64,000 nucleotides of DNA from JBBDNV01 sp040877415 (GTDB lineage Bacteria; Planctomycetota; Planctomycetia; Pirellulales; PALSA-1355): contig JBBDNV010000088.1 in NCBI GenBank assembly GCA_040877415.1, forward strand, positions 47,169 through 111,168. Reading direction: 5' to 3'. Positions 8,808-17,045 of this stretch are shown in pieces; the first letter of the stretch is position 1, and the number at the start of each line of letters is the position of its first letter. Both the position numbers and the translations under genes were made by a program. The notes under the pieces are model-generated. The model had not been told where the DNA came from. It did no database searches and saw only the letters and a program-made list of their open reading frames with translations.

Positions 8808-10391
8808 GTGAGATTTGTCGCCAGACTTGCCATTGCGATTGCAACGCTCGTCAGCTCGGCAATCCTTTGCTGGGGCCAGTCGCCGCTGGGCGCTAGTGCG
8901 GGCGGCAACTTTGGCGCCGAGCCGACTGTCGGCGCTCGGGCCATGCGGCGCTCCGTTGGGTTTACCGGCCAGGCGCCGTCCAGCGCGGTCGAGGGCACGT
9001 GGGTTGCCGACGACGACGCGTACGAAGAAGAAGAAGAAATGGTGGCCCAGACGCCTGCGCAACCTGGCCTCGAAGCCGTCCAGATCGACGAGTCTTCCGG
9101 CGGGCCCGGGGGCCAGGAGTGTGACTGCGAGCAGTGCCAGGCGGCCGCGGCCGGGAGCGCGGGCGCGCATCGCCCGCGCGGCGGATTGCTGGGTTGCCGC
9201 AAGTGCACCGGCGGCGGGCTCTGTGGGCCGCTGTGGTGCAGCGACTTGTGGAACGACGTCCACGCCCACCGCCGCGTCTATGTCCAAGCCGACTATCTGT
9301 CGTTTTGGACGAAGGGGAATCAGCTTCCGGTGCTGGTGACCACCAGCCCCTTGGGAACTCCGCAATCGCAGGCCGGCGTGCTGCCCGAGAGCGCCACGAC
9401 CGCCATCCTGTTCGGCGGCGAACGCGTGGATTTGAATCAGCGAAACGGGGGCCGCATCAACGTCGGCTACTGGCTGATCGACGGAGAATTCCTGGGCATC
9501 GAAGGCCAGTACCTGGCGTTGGAGGAGCAGAACACGCTGTTTGACGCCGTGTCGGACTTCAGCGGCGGAGACCCGAACGCCCAGATCCTGGCGCGGCCGT
9601 TTTTCAACGTCGACCCGATCCTCATCACCCCCACCGAGGACGCCGCGATCGTCGCGTTTCCCGCCGGATTTACGCTGGGACCCGGCACGGGCACGCTGGA
9701 CGGCAGCATCCACATTCGCACGACGAGCAACCTACAGAGCGCCGGGGGCCTGTTGCGGCGGCTTGTCTGGATCGACTTTACGATGCAGCGCCGGCTGGAT
9801 TGGATTCTCGGCTACCGATTCTTTCGCATCGACGACAGCGTCACGATCAACGACGCCTCGACGTTTATTCCCAGTGCCGGACCAATACCGCTCACCGAGT
9901 TCACCAGCCAGGACCAGTTCAGCGCGAGCAACCAGTTTCACGGCGGCGAAATCGGGCTCAAGGCTCAGTCGTACCACGGCCGGCTCTCGCTCGAGGTGCT
10001 CGCCAAGTGCGCCTTCGGAAACAATCGCCAGAGCACCTTTATCAACGGCTTCAACACGGTGACCTCGGGGGGCGTGACGACGGAAAACGTGGGCGGGTTG
10101 CTGGCACAGCCCACCAACATCGGCATGCACCGCCGCAACGTCTTTGCCGTCCTGCCGGAAGCCAACGCTAATATCCGCTGGGATATTACCTGCCACCTGC
10201 GCGGCACGATCGGCTACACCTTCATGTACATCAACCGCGTCCAGCGCTCGGGCGAAGCCATCGATGTGACCGTCAACCCGACGCAATTCAACGCCGGGGT
10301 GCTCGACGGCGAAGCCCGGCCCGCGTTCCATCCCACCGATACGCCCTTTTGGGCTCACGGCGCCACGGCCGGTATCGAGTATCGGTGGTAG
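8808..10391 (+). CDS. BBP7 family outer-membrane beta-barrel protein
   Basis: About 527 residues, predicted to lie in the outer membrane. I chose the GTG at 8808 because it follows AAGAGGG and begins a signal peptide (VRFVARLAIAIATLVSSAIL, then CWGQ). A Cys-rich stretch follows (CDCEQCQ; GCRKCTGGGLCGP), then HRRVYVQADYLSFWTKGNQL, matching the QADYL-x-WW-x-KG opening of planctomycete BBP7 barrels. The rest is alternating beta strands (GYRFFRIDDSV, RGTIGYTFMYINRVQ) ending in the barrel-like GIEYRW. Function is unknown; the family may act as porins or cell-wall proteins. It is monocistronic or followed by the beta-propeller gene on the same strand. Confidence 0.85.
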   Translation: MRFVARLAIAIATLVSSAILCWGQSPLGASAGGNFGAEPTVGARAMRRSVGFTGQAPSSAVEGTWVADDDAYEEEEEMVAQTPAQPGLEAVQIDESSGGPGGQECDCEQCQAAAAGSAGAHRPRGGLLGCRKCTGGGLCGPLWCSDLWNDVHAHRRVYVQADYLSFWTKGNQLPVLVTTSPLGTPQSQAGVLPESATTAILFGGERVDLNQRNGGRINVGYWLIDGEFLGIEGQYLALEEQNTLFDAVSDFSGGDPNAQILARPFFNVDPILITPTEDAAIVAFPAGFTLGPGTGTLDGSIHIRTTSNLQSAGGLLRRLVWIDFTMQRRLDWILGYRFFRIDDSVTINDASTFIPSAGPIPLTEFTSQDQFSASNQFHGGEIGLKAQSYHGRLSLEVLAKCAFGNNRQSTFINGFNTVTSGGVTTENVGGLLAQPTNIGMHRRNVFAVLPEANANIRWDITCHLRGTIGYTFMYINRVQRSGEAIDVTVNPTQFNAGVLDGEARPAFHPTDTPFWAHGATAGIEYRW

Positions 10392-10480
10392 GCCGCGCGC
10401 CGGCCGGCTGCACGCGGCGGGCCGGATTCTTTGCTTGCCGGCGGGAATCAACCGTGCCCCTTGTTGGTCCCCTCCTGCTG

Positions 10481-10497
10481 GCCGCCGATTCGGCGGC
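10481..10497 (+). terminator. Possible hairpin terminator after the BBP7 gene
   Basis: GCCGCCG, three bases, CGGCGGC: a perfect 7-bp stem about 90 bases after the BBP7 stop. There is no U-tract, so the assignment is weak. Confidence 0.3.
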
Positions 10498-10566
10498 TGA
10501 CTACATTGGAACCCGTCGGCGTGTCCGATTGGTTCGGAAGTGCCCGCAACGGTAAGGGGGAGTTTG

Positions 10567-12360
10567 TTGACAGGCGACGAGCGGCAAGGCGAACCTGCCT
10601 TCGACAAGCCATCCACGTGGACGCACGTTGCCGGCGGCGCCACCCTTGCGCTCGGCTCTGTGGGGGTGCTCTACTCGTGGTTTTTGGTGGTGACGATCGG
10701 GCTGGCATTCGGACCGCGGTTCGGGTTTTGGGCGCGGCTGGCCGCCATGGTCGTGGGACTGGCGGTGATGATCGCCCTGTCCATTTGGCTGTCGCGCAGG
10801 CCGACGAGCGTGGCGCGCCCTGGGCCGTGGCTTTTGGCCATCGCCGCCGGTTGGACGCTGGCCGGCGCGGCGTTCTGGTACGCGCTGGGCTCGCCGTTTA
10901 CGCGGAGCGTGCCGATAGTGGCCCTCTACGCGGCGACCACCTGGTGGTTGCTGTGGGTGTGGCTGATGTTCCTGGTTCCCTGGCGTCCCGCGGCGCGCAT
11001 CGGCGTCCTGGCCGTGCTGTTGGTGATCGCCGGCGCGTTTTTCGGATCGGTGCGCGGCGACGGAGTGGATGGAAACGCGCTGCCGCTTTTGGCCTGGAGA
11101 TTCGCGCCGGCCAAGGACGATTGGTCCGCGCGTCGCGGCCCGGGCGGCGCGTCCGGCTTCGTCGAGCTCGCTGAATCGGAGGATGAAATCACGCGGGACT
11201 ACCCGCGCTTCCGCGGCGCCGACGGCCTGGGAACGGCGCACGGCGAAAAGCTCGCGCGCGACTGGTCCGGGCGCGTCTTCAAGCCGCGCTGGCGGCACGC
11301 GGTCGGACAGGCTTGGAGCGCACTGGCCGTGGCTGGCCGGCGCGTCTTCACCCAGGAGCAGCGCGGCGGGGATGAGTGTGTCGTTTGCTACGCACGCGCC
11401 ACCGGCCGTCAATTGTGGGTGCATCGCGACCGGGCGCGTTACGAAATGCCCGGCACGGGCGACGGGCCGCGGGCCACCCCGACCGTCGACGGCGGGCACG
11501 TCTTCGCTCTGGGTGCCACCGGGATTCTGAATTGCCTGGACCGCCGAACCGGCGAGGGGCTGTGGAATGTCGACATCCTCAAAGACACCGGCGCGACGGC
11601 GCCGATTCACGGCATGGTCAGTTCTCCGTTGGTCTTGGGCGGCGTGGTCGTGGTCTGCGCCGGCGGAACGAACGATGCCTCGCTGGTCGCCTACGACAGG
11701 ACGACGGGGCGGCGCGTCTGGGCGGCGGGCAGCGATACGGCCGGATACACTTCGCCGCTGCTGGTGGAACTGGCCGGCGTGCCGCAGATTGTGATCGTCA
11801 CGCCGCGGAATCTGGTCGCGCACGACGCCAAAAGCGGCGAGGTCCTGTGGAGCGCTCCGTTTGAAAACGACACGAATACCAATTGCTCGCAGCCCTGCCC
11901 GGTGGGCGAAAACCGCTTGTTCGCCTCGGCGAACTACGGCACCGGCTGCACGCTCTTGGAAGCGAGCCAGGGCGACGGCGGCGCGTGGAACGCCCGCCAG
12001 CTCTGGTCCAATCGCACGATGCAAACCAAATTCGCCAGCGCCGTCATTCGCGGCGGTCAGGCCTACGGCCTCGACAACGGCATTCTGGAGTGCATTTCGC
12101 TGGCCGACGGCCGGCGGCGCTGGAAGCAGGGCCGCTATGGCCACGGACAATTGCTGCTGGCCGACGACCTGCTCGTGATTTCGGCCGAAGACGGCCGCGT
12201 GGCGCTGGTCGCGGCAAATCCCGAGGAATTCCTCGAGCTCGGCTCGTTCGAGGCCCTCCAAGGGCGCACGTGGAACTATCCGGCCCTGGCTGGCGGCGAG
12301 CTCTTTGTGCGCAACGATCGCGAAGCCGCCTGCTATGAGCTGCCGCGCGAAGGGGATTGA
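10567..12360 (+). CDS. Membrane-anchored PQQ-type beta-propeller protein
   Basis: About 597 residues. The TTG at 10567 follows a strong AAGGGGGAG; a GTG at 10540 in the same frame is the alternative. Residues 1-190 hold about five hydrophobic helices (for example YSWFLVVTIGLAF, WWLLWVWLMFLVPW). The rest is a PQQ-like propeller opening with DYPRFRGADGLGTA. It carries repeated blades with the A-x-D/N-x-x-T/S-G-x-x-L/V-W pattern (ARATGRQLWVH, DRRTGEGLWNVD, DAKSGEVLWSAP). Such proteins are abundant in planctomycetes, often without bound PQQ; binding and substrate are unknown. The propeller should face the periplasm. It ends just before a family 1 repeat and convergent with the inositol oxygenase gene. 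Confidence 0.85.
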   Translation: MTGDERQGEPAFDKPSTWTHVAGGATLALGSVGVLYSWFLVVTIGLAFGPRFGFWARLAAMVVGLAVMIALSIWLSRRPTSVARPGPWLLAIAAGWTLAGAAFWYALGSPFTRSVPIVALYAATTWWLLWVWLMFLVPWRPAARIGVLAVLLVIAGAFFGSVRGDGVDGNALPLLAWRFAPAKDDWSARRGPGGASGFVELAESEDEITRDYPRFRGADGLGTAHGEKLARDWSGRVFKPRWRHAVGQAWSALAVAGRRVFTQEQRGGDECVVCYARATGRQLWVHRDRARYEMPGTGDGPRATPTVDGGHVFALGATGILNCLDRRTGEGLWNVDILKDTGATAPIHGMVSSPLVLGGVVVVCAGGTNDASLVAYDRTTGRRVWAAGSDTAGYTSPLLVELAGVPQIVIVTPRNLVAHDAKSGEVLWSAPFENDTNTNCSQPCPVGENRLFASANYGTGCTLLEASQGDGGAWNARQLWSNRTMQTKFASAVIRGGQAYGLDNGILECISLADGRRRWKQGRYGHGQLLLADDLLVISAEDGRVALVAANPEEFLELGSFEALQGRTWNYPALAGGELFVRNDREAACYELPREGD

Positions 12361-12392
12361 AAAACAAAAGGGGTCTGGGTCGCCGACTCCCG

Positions 12393-12478
12393 GAAAAACT
12401 GGGACAGGCACCTCGCGACCGCCGTTTTTCGCGGGTCTCGCCGCGACGTGCTCGGAGCCAGTCCCATTTTTCGACGGC
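12393..12478. repeat. Palindromic intergenic repeat, family 1, copy 2
   Basis: Same ends as 7882-7972 (AAAAACTGGGACAGGCACCT ... CTCGGAGCCAGTCCCATTTT). The middle of about 35 bases differs. It sits between the convergent stops of the beta-propeller gene (12360) and the inositol oxygenase gene (12486). Confidence 0.8.
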
Positions 12479-12485
12479 CTGCCAG

Positions 12486-13376
12486 CTAGAACGCCAGCTT
12501 CGGCGGCAGGAATTCGTTCCACAGGTCGTCGTAGTACGGGCGCAACGCGTCGACGTTCGGCCGCTCGGCGCTCTTGGTATACAGGTCGTACGGGTTGAAC
12601 GCCCGCACGGCGCTCAAGTATTTGCGATCCTCGGCGTTCATCAGGTGTGCGTACGCGCCCTCGCGATGAACCGGGTAGCACGAGTGGTAGCGGATCATGT
12701 ATAGCGCTTCGGTGGGCAGGTGATCCTTCACCACGTGATACATGTACTCGTCGTGGCCCCAGGACAAAAGCACGTTGTCCAGCCCACAGCCTTCCTCGTA
12801 TATGCCGCAGGGGGTCTGATACTCGCTCACCCGGCTATCCGGGTTGTCGGCCAACAGCTCGTGAAAGACGATCTTGTCGGAGTAGGCGCAGCCGACCGGA
12901 AACGTGTCGCCCACGACGGCCCATTGCGGCTCGCCGAACAGGCACAGCACCTTGCCGAAGTCGTGCATCAGGCCGGTGAGGATGAACCACCGCGGGTGGC
13001 CGTCGCGGCGAATGGCCTCGGCCGTTTGCAACAGGTGTTCGATCTGCGGCAAACTCGTGTCGGGGTCGCTGTCGTCGACCAGCGTGTTGAGGAATTCGAG
13101 TCCGTCCCACAGGCCCATTTCGCGCTTCGCCAAGGGCAGGTATTCGGCCCGCTTGGCCCGCACGAAAGCGACGGTCTGGTGCTTGTGGTTGAGCCGGTAG
13201 AACTCCTTCACCTCGGGGCGGACCCCGGAGCGGTAGTCGCGAAACTGGTCCTTCGTTTTTTCCCAGTTCGGCGCCAGATCACTGGCCGGCTCGGGATAGC
13301 GGCGTCGCAGGTCGTCTTCCCACTGTTCCAGATCTTTGAGCGGTCCGCCGCCGGCGGAAGAGGTGCGATCGACCAT
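12486..13376 (-). CDS. Inositol oxygenase (EC 1.13.99.1)
   Basis: A 296-residue protein matching the usual length of myo-inositol oxygenase, a di-iron enzyme that cleaves myo-inositol to D-glucuronate with O2. All metal-ligand motifs are present in order: IEHLLQTAE, GLMHDFGKVL, SWGHDEYMYH, IRYHSCYPVH and FNPYDLYTKS, supplying His, His-Asp, His, His and Asp. Start ATG 13376 follows AAGGA. It lies 27 bases downstream of a phosphodiesterase gene on the same strand, so the two are probably co-transcribed. This suggests salvage of inositol from phosphodiesters, an inference. The enzyme is best known in eukaryotes and is patchy in bacteria. Confidence 0.93.
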   Translation of the reverse strand: MVDRTSSAGGGPLKDLEQWEDDLRRRYPEPASDLAPNWEKTKDQFRDYRSGVRPEVKEFYRLNHKHQTVAFVRAKRAEYLPLAKREMGLWDGLEFLNTLVDDSDPDTSLPQIEHLLQTAEAIRRDGHPRWFILTGLMHDFGKVLCLFGEPQWAVVGDTFPVGCAYSDKIVFHELLADNPDSRVSEYQTPCGIYEEGCGLDNVLLSWGHDEYMYHVVKDHLPTEALYMIRYHSCYPVHREGAYAHLMNAEDRKYLSAVRAFNPYDLYTKSAERPNVDALRPYYDDLWNEFLPPKLAF

Positions 13377-13403
13377 GGGCTATCCTTCGGGGTGATTGGT
13401 TAT

Positions 13404-14225
13404 TCAGGGGGCCGGCGGCTGGCTGCGCAGGAATTCTTCCAAGCCGGCCAGATCGTCGGTGTTGATCATATCGACGCCGGCTGCTTCGAGCTCGCGCCAG
13501 GTGGCGGCGTTGTCCGGCGTGGCCCAGAAGCGAATCCGCCGCCCGCCGGCATGGGCCTTGGCCACGGCGTCTTGTAGTTTCCCGCGCTCGGCGTCGCTGA
13601 TCGGGCCTTGGCCGCGCCACTTGAAGTGGCTGTTCCAGTTGTCGCTCACCAGCGGCATCAAGTGTGCCGGCCGGCCGGAGTCGAGATCGCCGAGCCGGCC
13701 GTCAATGCCGGCGTAGCGCAGCGATTCGCCCGACACCAGCGCGATCGGACGGTTGCCGGAGATCGACACGTCGACCGCCTTTGGCTCCCGCTTGCCATCG
13801 CGAACCGCCGAAATGATGTCGGCATATTCCGCCAGCACCTTGGCCAGCGCCGCGTATGTCGGCGCGCCGTCGCTTTTCAGGTCGATTAACAAATGAAACG
13901 CGCCGCCTTCCGGATAGACCGACCCGCCACCCGAGCGAACCCGCTCGCGCAGCGGATCCAAATAAAGCGCCCGGAGCGACCGCTCGGGCTTGAGATCGCC
14001 TCGGGCGTGGGCAACCAGCAACTGGCCGTCGACGAGAAAGACGTCGGCCTCGACGCTGGTAAACCCGTGGTCGAGCGCATCCAACAGGGGCCGCTTGTGC
14101 AGGTAGTCGTTGTGCGCGTGCGCCCGCTTGAGCGGTTTCGCATCCTCCGCCCGCGCTTTGACGCCGCCGAGCCCGGCGGCAGATGCCAGCAAGAGCGCAA
14201 AAGCCGCAAACCGTCTGTCGCGCAT
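13404..14225 (-). CDS. Glycerophosphodiester / phosphatidylinositol phosphodiesterase family protein, exported
   Basis: About 273 residues. I prefer ATG 14225, which opens a signal peptide (MRDRRFAAFALLLASAAGLG); a GTG at 14273 would add 16 residues. The mature part shows the PLC-like TIM-barrel features KRAHAHNDYLHKRPLLDAL, GFTSVEADVFLVDGQLLVAH and FHLLIDLKS, with HAHND and E-A-D supplying the usual His and metal-binding residues, and RFWATPDNAATW near the end. It probably hydrolyses a phosphodiester such as glycerophosphoinositol outside the cytoplasm. The inositol oxygenase gene follows after 27 bases. Confidence 0.82.
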   Translation of the reverse strand: MRDRRFAAFALLLASAAGLGGVKARAEDAKPLKRAHAHNDYLHKRPLLDALDHGFTSVEADVFLVDGQLLVAHARGDLKPERSLRALYLDPLRERVRSGGGSVYPEGGAFHLLIDLKSDGAPTYAALAKVLAEYADIISAVRDGKREPKAVDVSISGNRPIALVSGESLRYAGIDGRLGDLDSGRPAHLMPLVSDNWNSHFKWRGQGPISDAERGKLQDAVAKAHAGGRRIRFWATPDNAATWRELEAAGVDMINTDDLAGLEEFLRSQPPAP

Positions 14226-14441
14226 GGTGGAAACCTGCCGCCGGCCATCGAAGGGCCAAATCAATCCGCACAAATTCTAGCACCGCCGACCTCCAAGCGA
14301 CAAGCTTTGCCCGATCGGCAAACTCGACCGACGGCCGCCTGCGCGCGTTTGCCCATCGTCGGGGACCGCGCGTAGACTTCCCTCGGCGACCGGTTAAACG
14401 ACGGACGTGCCTTCGAGGGTTGCACTCGTCGGGAGGATGTG

Positions 14442-14690
14442 ATGAGACTGTTCAGGTTTCTCGTGCTTCTGTTTCTGGTGGGCATTGTCGGCTGGCTGGT
14501 CGTACGCTCCGTCACCGTCGAGTCGACCGCCGAGAAGGTGCAAATCACGATCGACAAGCAAAAGCTCAGAGACGCCGGCTACGCTCTGGAGGAGAAAGGC
14601 CGCGAAGCCGCCGACAAGGTGGGAGAGGCGTTGGAAGTCGCGGGCAAGAAGCTGGACCACGGACGCGAGCGACAGGAAGCTCGCAACTAG
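14442..14690 (+). CDS. Small single-pass membrane protein
   Basis: 82 residues from ATG 14442, preceded by GGGAGG; a GTG directly upstream is the alternative. Residues 5-22 form one hydrophobic helix (FRFLVLLFLVGIVGWLVV). The rest is charged and helical (KLRDAGYALEEKGREAADKV), suggesting an amphipathic or coiled tail outside the membrane. No family is recognised. It is divergent from the phosphodiesterase gene and ends at a hairpin. Confidence 0.7.
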   Translation: MRLFRFLVLLFLVGIVGWLVVRSVTVESTAEKVQITIDKQKLRDAGYALEEKGREAADKVGEALEVAGKKLDHGRERQEARN

Positions 14691-14716
14691 CCGGCCTGCA
14701 AAGTTACCAGGCCGGC
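14690..14716 (+). terminator. Hairpin at the stop codon of the small membrane protein gene
   Basis: GCCGGCCTG, nine bases, CAGGCCGGC: a perfect 9-bp stem starting on the last base of the TAG. No U-tract follows, but a second hairpin (family 2 repeat) comes 7 bases later. Together they probably insulate the convergent lipoprotein gene. Confidence 0.55.
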
Positions 14717-14722
14717 TCATGG

Positions 14723-14750
14723 GGTGCCACGGGTGGCTTGTCCACCCGTG
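14723..14750. repeat. Palindromic intergenic repeat, family 2, copy 1
   Basis: 28 bases opening with GGTGCCACGGGTGGCTTGTC. Within it CACGGGTGG, CTTGT, CCACCCGTG form a perfect 9-bp hairpin. Related copies lie at 19846-19873 (inverted) and 60683-60710. All three are between convergent genes. Confidence 0.8.
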
Positions 14751-14783
14751 CTGCCTGCCGCCTAATACCGCGTGATTTTCAGG

Positions 14784-15074
14784 TCAATAGCAAGGCACGC
14801 AGCAGGGGTTCGGCGGGCAAGGCACGCAAGGCTGACAGGGTTGCCCGGCCGGCGCGGCCTGAATGACCTGCGGTTGCGCCTCCACCGCGACTCCTTGTTG
14901 GACGACCGGCTGGGAATAGGTCGGCTGTGCGTACCCCGGCTGTGCGTACCCCGGCTGAGCGTAAGCCGGTTGAGCGTAAGCCGGTTGGCCAAAGCGACCC
15001 CCGTAATACGGTCGCCAACATCCGCTGGTGGCCAATACGGCCAGAAGTCCGAGTGAAATGGCGAGCCACTTCAT
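14784..15074 (-). CDS. Cys-rich lipoprotein with QPAYA repeats
   Basis: 96 residues from ATG 15074, chosen for the AAAGGA upstream. A lipoprotein signal peptide ends in the lipobox LATSGC. Five to six imperfect five-residue repeats of the type QP(A/G/T)Y(A/S) follow, encoded by near-identical 15-base units (about 14930-14995). The C-terminus is Cys/Pro-rich (GQPCQPCVPCPPNPCCVPCY) with seven Cys. No enzyme domain is visible. The Tyr repeats and Cys tail suggest a structural, possibly cross-linked, envelope protein; that is inference. Confidence 0.75.
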   Translation of the reverse strand: MKWLAISLGLLAVLATSGCWRPYYGGRFGQPAYAQPAYAQPGYAQPGYAQPTYSQPVVQQGVAVEAQPQVIQAAPAGQPCQPCVPCPPNPCCVPCY

Positions 15075-15257
15075 GACGGGTTCCTTTTGCAAAAACTCAC
15101 CGGAATCGGCGCCGAGATAGGCACGAAACCTCGCCTTTGCGCTGTCGGAGCGGGCCGGGACGATAGTGGAACTCCGCCCGCACCGTCAAGGGCAGCCCGA
15201 GCTTTTGGCTTTGACGTGCCTGTGCTGGTTTTTCCAGCATTGCTGTCGGAGCGCTGA

Positions 15258-15953
15258 TCAGGCCGATTTCAACAGCTTCCGCGCGGCGCGAAACACGCGG
15301 TCGAACATCGGTTCGGTCAGCCGGCCGGTCTGCGTGTTCTGCTGGCTGGGATGATAGCTGCCCAACAGCCACCGCCCGCCGGCCAGCTCGACTTGCGCTT
15401 CATGGGCGAATTTGGGCATTGGACCCGAATGCCACGCGCGGCGCCGCGCTTCGGCCACGAGCGCTCGCCAGGCGACGTGTCCCAAGGCCAAAAAAACGAC
15501 GACCGGCATGATGTCGATGGTGCGCTGGAACCACTCGCGGCAGTGGGCCAGTTCCCCCGGCAGCGGCTTGTTTGCCGGCGGAGCGCAATGAATCGCGGCC
15601 GTGATCGCGCAGCCGGAAAGTTGCAATCCGTCGCCCCGGGCCGCGGCGTCCGGCCGGTTGGCAAAGCGGGCCTTGTGCAGGGCCCGAAACAGCCACTGGC
15701 CGCTGCGGTCGCCGGTAAACATCCGGCCGGTGCGATTCGCGCCGTGCGCGGCCGGCGCCAGCCCGACGATCAACAACCGGCCGCGCGCATCGCCGAAATT
15801 CGAGACCGGCCGGCCCCAATAGTCGCAATCGCGAAACGCGGCCCGCTTCGCTCGCGCCACCTGCCGGCAATACTCGACGAGCCGCGGGCAGCGCCGGCAA
15901 TCGACGATCAATCGGTTGAGCGCATTCCAGTCGGACGGATGTCGAGCGGCCAT
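15258..15953 (-). CDS. Uracil-DNA glycosylase, family 5 (UDGb type)
   Basis: 231 residues from ATG 15953; an in-frame TTG lies 12 bases upstream. Removes uracil and related deaminated bases from DNA in base-excision repair. Motif 1 reads GLAPAAHGANRTGRMFTGD, the UDGb form, and motif 3 is YHPSQQNTQTGRL near residue 200. Four Cys suited to a 4Fe-4S cluster are present: CRRCP near the N-terminus, CAITAAIHC mid-protein. The start lies 21 bases from the repeat at 15974-16167, so that repeat replaces the expected promoter region. Confidence 0.9.
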   Translation of the reverse strand: MAARHPSDWNALNRLIVDCRRCPRLVEYCRQVARAKRAAFRDCDYWGRPVSNFGDARGRLLIVGLAPAAHGANRTGRMFTGDRSGQWLFRALHKARFANRPDAAARGDGLQLSGCAITAAIHCAPPANKPLPGELAHCREWFQRTIDIMPVVVFLALGHVAWRALVAEARRRAWHSGPMPKFAHEAQVELAGGRWLLGSYHPSQQNTQTGRLTEPMFDRVFRAARKLLKSA

Positions 15954-15973
15954 GTCGATTGGCAAAAAAAATG

Positions 15974-16167
15974 AACCACGAAGGCACCAAGATGAATTCT
16001 TGATTGGAGATCAACCACAAGGACACGACGATCGGTTATCTGTTCCACTCTGCGTCCTCTGCGATCTCTGCGTTTCTTGTTTTCGTAATTGCAAATTTGA
16101 AACGCAGAGATCGCAGAGGACGCAGAGTGGGCAGAGGTAAAAAGTTTCCCTTGGTGCCTTGGTGGTT
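15974..16167. repeat. Nested inverted-repeat element, family 3
   Basis: The outer arms (15974-15991, 16150-16167) are 18 bases and match at 17: AACCACGAAGGCACCAAG against the complement of CTTGGTGCCTTGGTGGTT. The inner arms (16046-16076, 16099-16129) are a perfect 31-base inverted repeat around a 22-base loop; the left arm begins CACTCTGCGTCCTCTGCGAT. The whole behaves like a foldback element of about 194 bases. The ThuA gene reads into it and stops inside it at 16036-16038. Confidence 0.85.
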
Positions 16168-16974
16168 TTGCACGCTTCTCTTTGCCGGTTCGACGTCGCG
16201 GCGGGCGGCCCAGAACAGGGCGTTGGCCAACAGCCGGCGGAAACTTTCTTGTTGAAAATCGCGCGGATCGCCGAGCGAGGTGTAGAAAATGCGCCCGCCT
16301 TTGTAATCGCGCGTCCAGGCGATCGGCTCGGTTCCCTCGGGGCTGGTGCCGCGCACCAGCACCCGGCAGTCGTCGGCCAGCCCCTTGTTCTTATACAGGC
16401 TGCCGGCGGAGACGAACGGCGCGACGCCTTCGAGCAGCGGATGATCTTTGGCGTCGGGCACGATTTGCACCTGCGTTTCCAGGTCGTTGCGCCAGTGGCC
16501 CTGGTAGTTGCCGCCGAGCACTTCGGCGTCCAATTCGAGCCAGGTCTGGATGCCGTGGCTGGCCGTGCGCAGGCCGACGATCGGTTTGCCCGAGAGGCAA
16601 TAGCTCTTGACGCGTTCCAGCTCGTCGCCCGAAAGTCTCAAGCGGCGCGTGAACAGCAGCATCACGTCGCACGTTTCCAGGTTTTCCAGTCCCGGCAGAT
16701 GCTCTTCGTCGTCGCCTGCGATGAACGCCCGCGAGCATTTTGCGTTGTATTTCGATTCCAGGTATTTCTGAAACTCGGCCAGCGACTCGTTCGATTTGTA
16801 TTCCAGCGAGCCGGAGACCAGCGAGACGGCGAGCGGCCCGGCACCGTCGGCCGGCACGTTTCCGCAGAGGGCCAACAGGACCAACCCGGCCAACACGGCC
16901 ACCAGCAACCCCCGGCGGCGCGGCCGCGGCGTGGGCATGACGCTTTGGACGATCATCGGCGATTGGCGCGCCAT
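16036..16974 (-). CDS. ThuA domain protein with repeat-derived C-terminus
   Basis: 312 residues. An N-terminal membrane or signal helix (GLLVAVLAGLVLLALCGNV, residues 22-40) is followed by a ThuA-like glutamine-amidotransferase-fold domain (about 45-265). It carries CDVMLLFTRRLRLSGDELER, GIQTWLELDAEVLGGNYQGH, DHPLLEGVAPF and GGRIFYTSLG. ThuA proteins are linked to sugar utilisation and are numerous in planctomycetes; catalysis is unproven. The last 45 or so residues (HQGTKGNFLPL..., ending NAEIAEDAEWNR) are translated from the family 3 repeat, so the original stop was probably overrun by its insertion. Confidence 0.85.
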   Translation of the reverse strand: MARQSPMIVQSVMPTPRPRRRGLLVAVLAGLVLLALCGNVPADGAGPLAVSLVSGSLEYKSNESLAEFQKYLESKYNAKCSRAFIAGDDEEHLPGLENLETCDVMLLFTRRLRLSGDELERVKSYCLSGKPIVGLRTASHGIQTWLELDAEVLGGNYQGHWRNDLETQVQIVPDAKDHPLLEGVAPFVSAGSLYKNKGLADDCRVLVRGTSPEGTEPIAWTRDYKGGRIFYTSLGDPRDFQQESFRRLLANALFWAARRDVEPAKRSVQNHQGTKGNFLPLPTLRPLRSLRFKFAITKTRNAEIAEDAEWNR

Positions 16975-17045
16975 GCGGTTTTTCTCCGGTTGCGAATATA
17001 GGGGCCGTCCGGCGGTTGGTCAACTCGACGCGCGTGTCGAATTGG

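Noticed and set aside
10501..12681. Minus-strand open frame of 726 codons
   Set aside because: It lies opposite the beta-propeller gene and crosses the family 1 repeat. Its composition is Arg/Ala/Gly-rich, typical of the antisense of G/C-rich genes.
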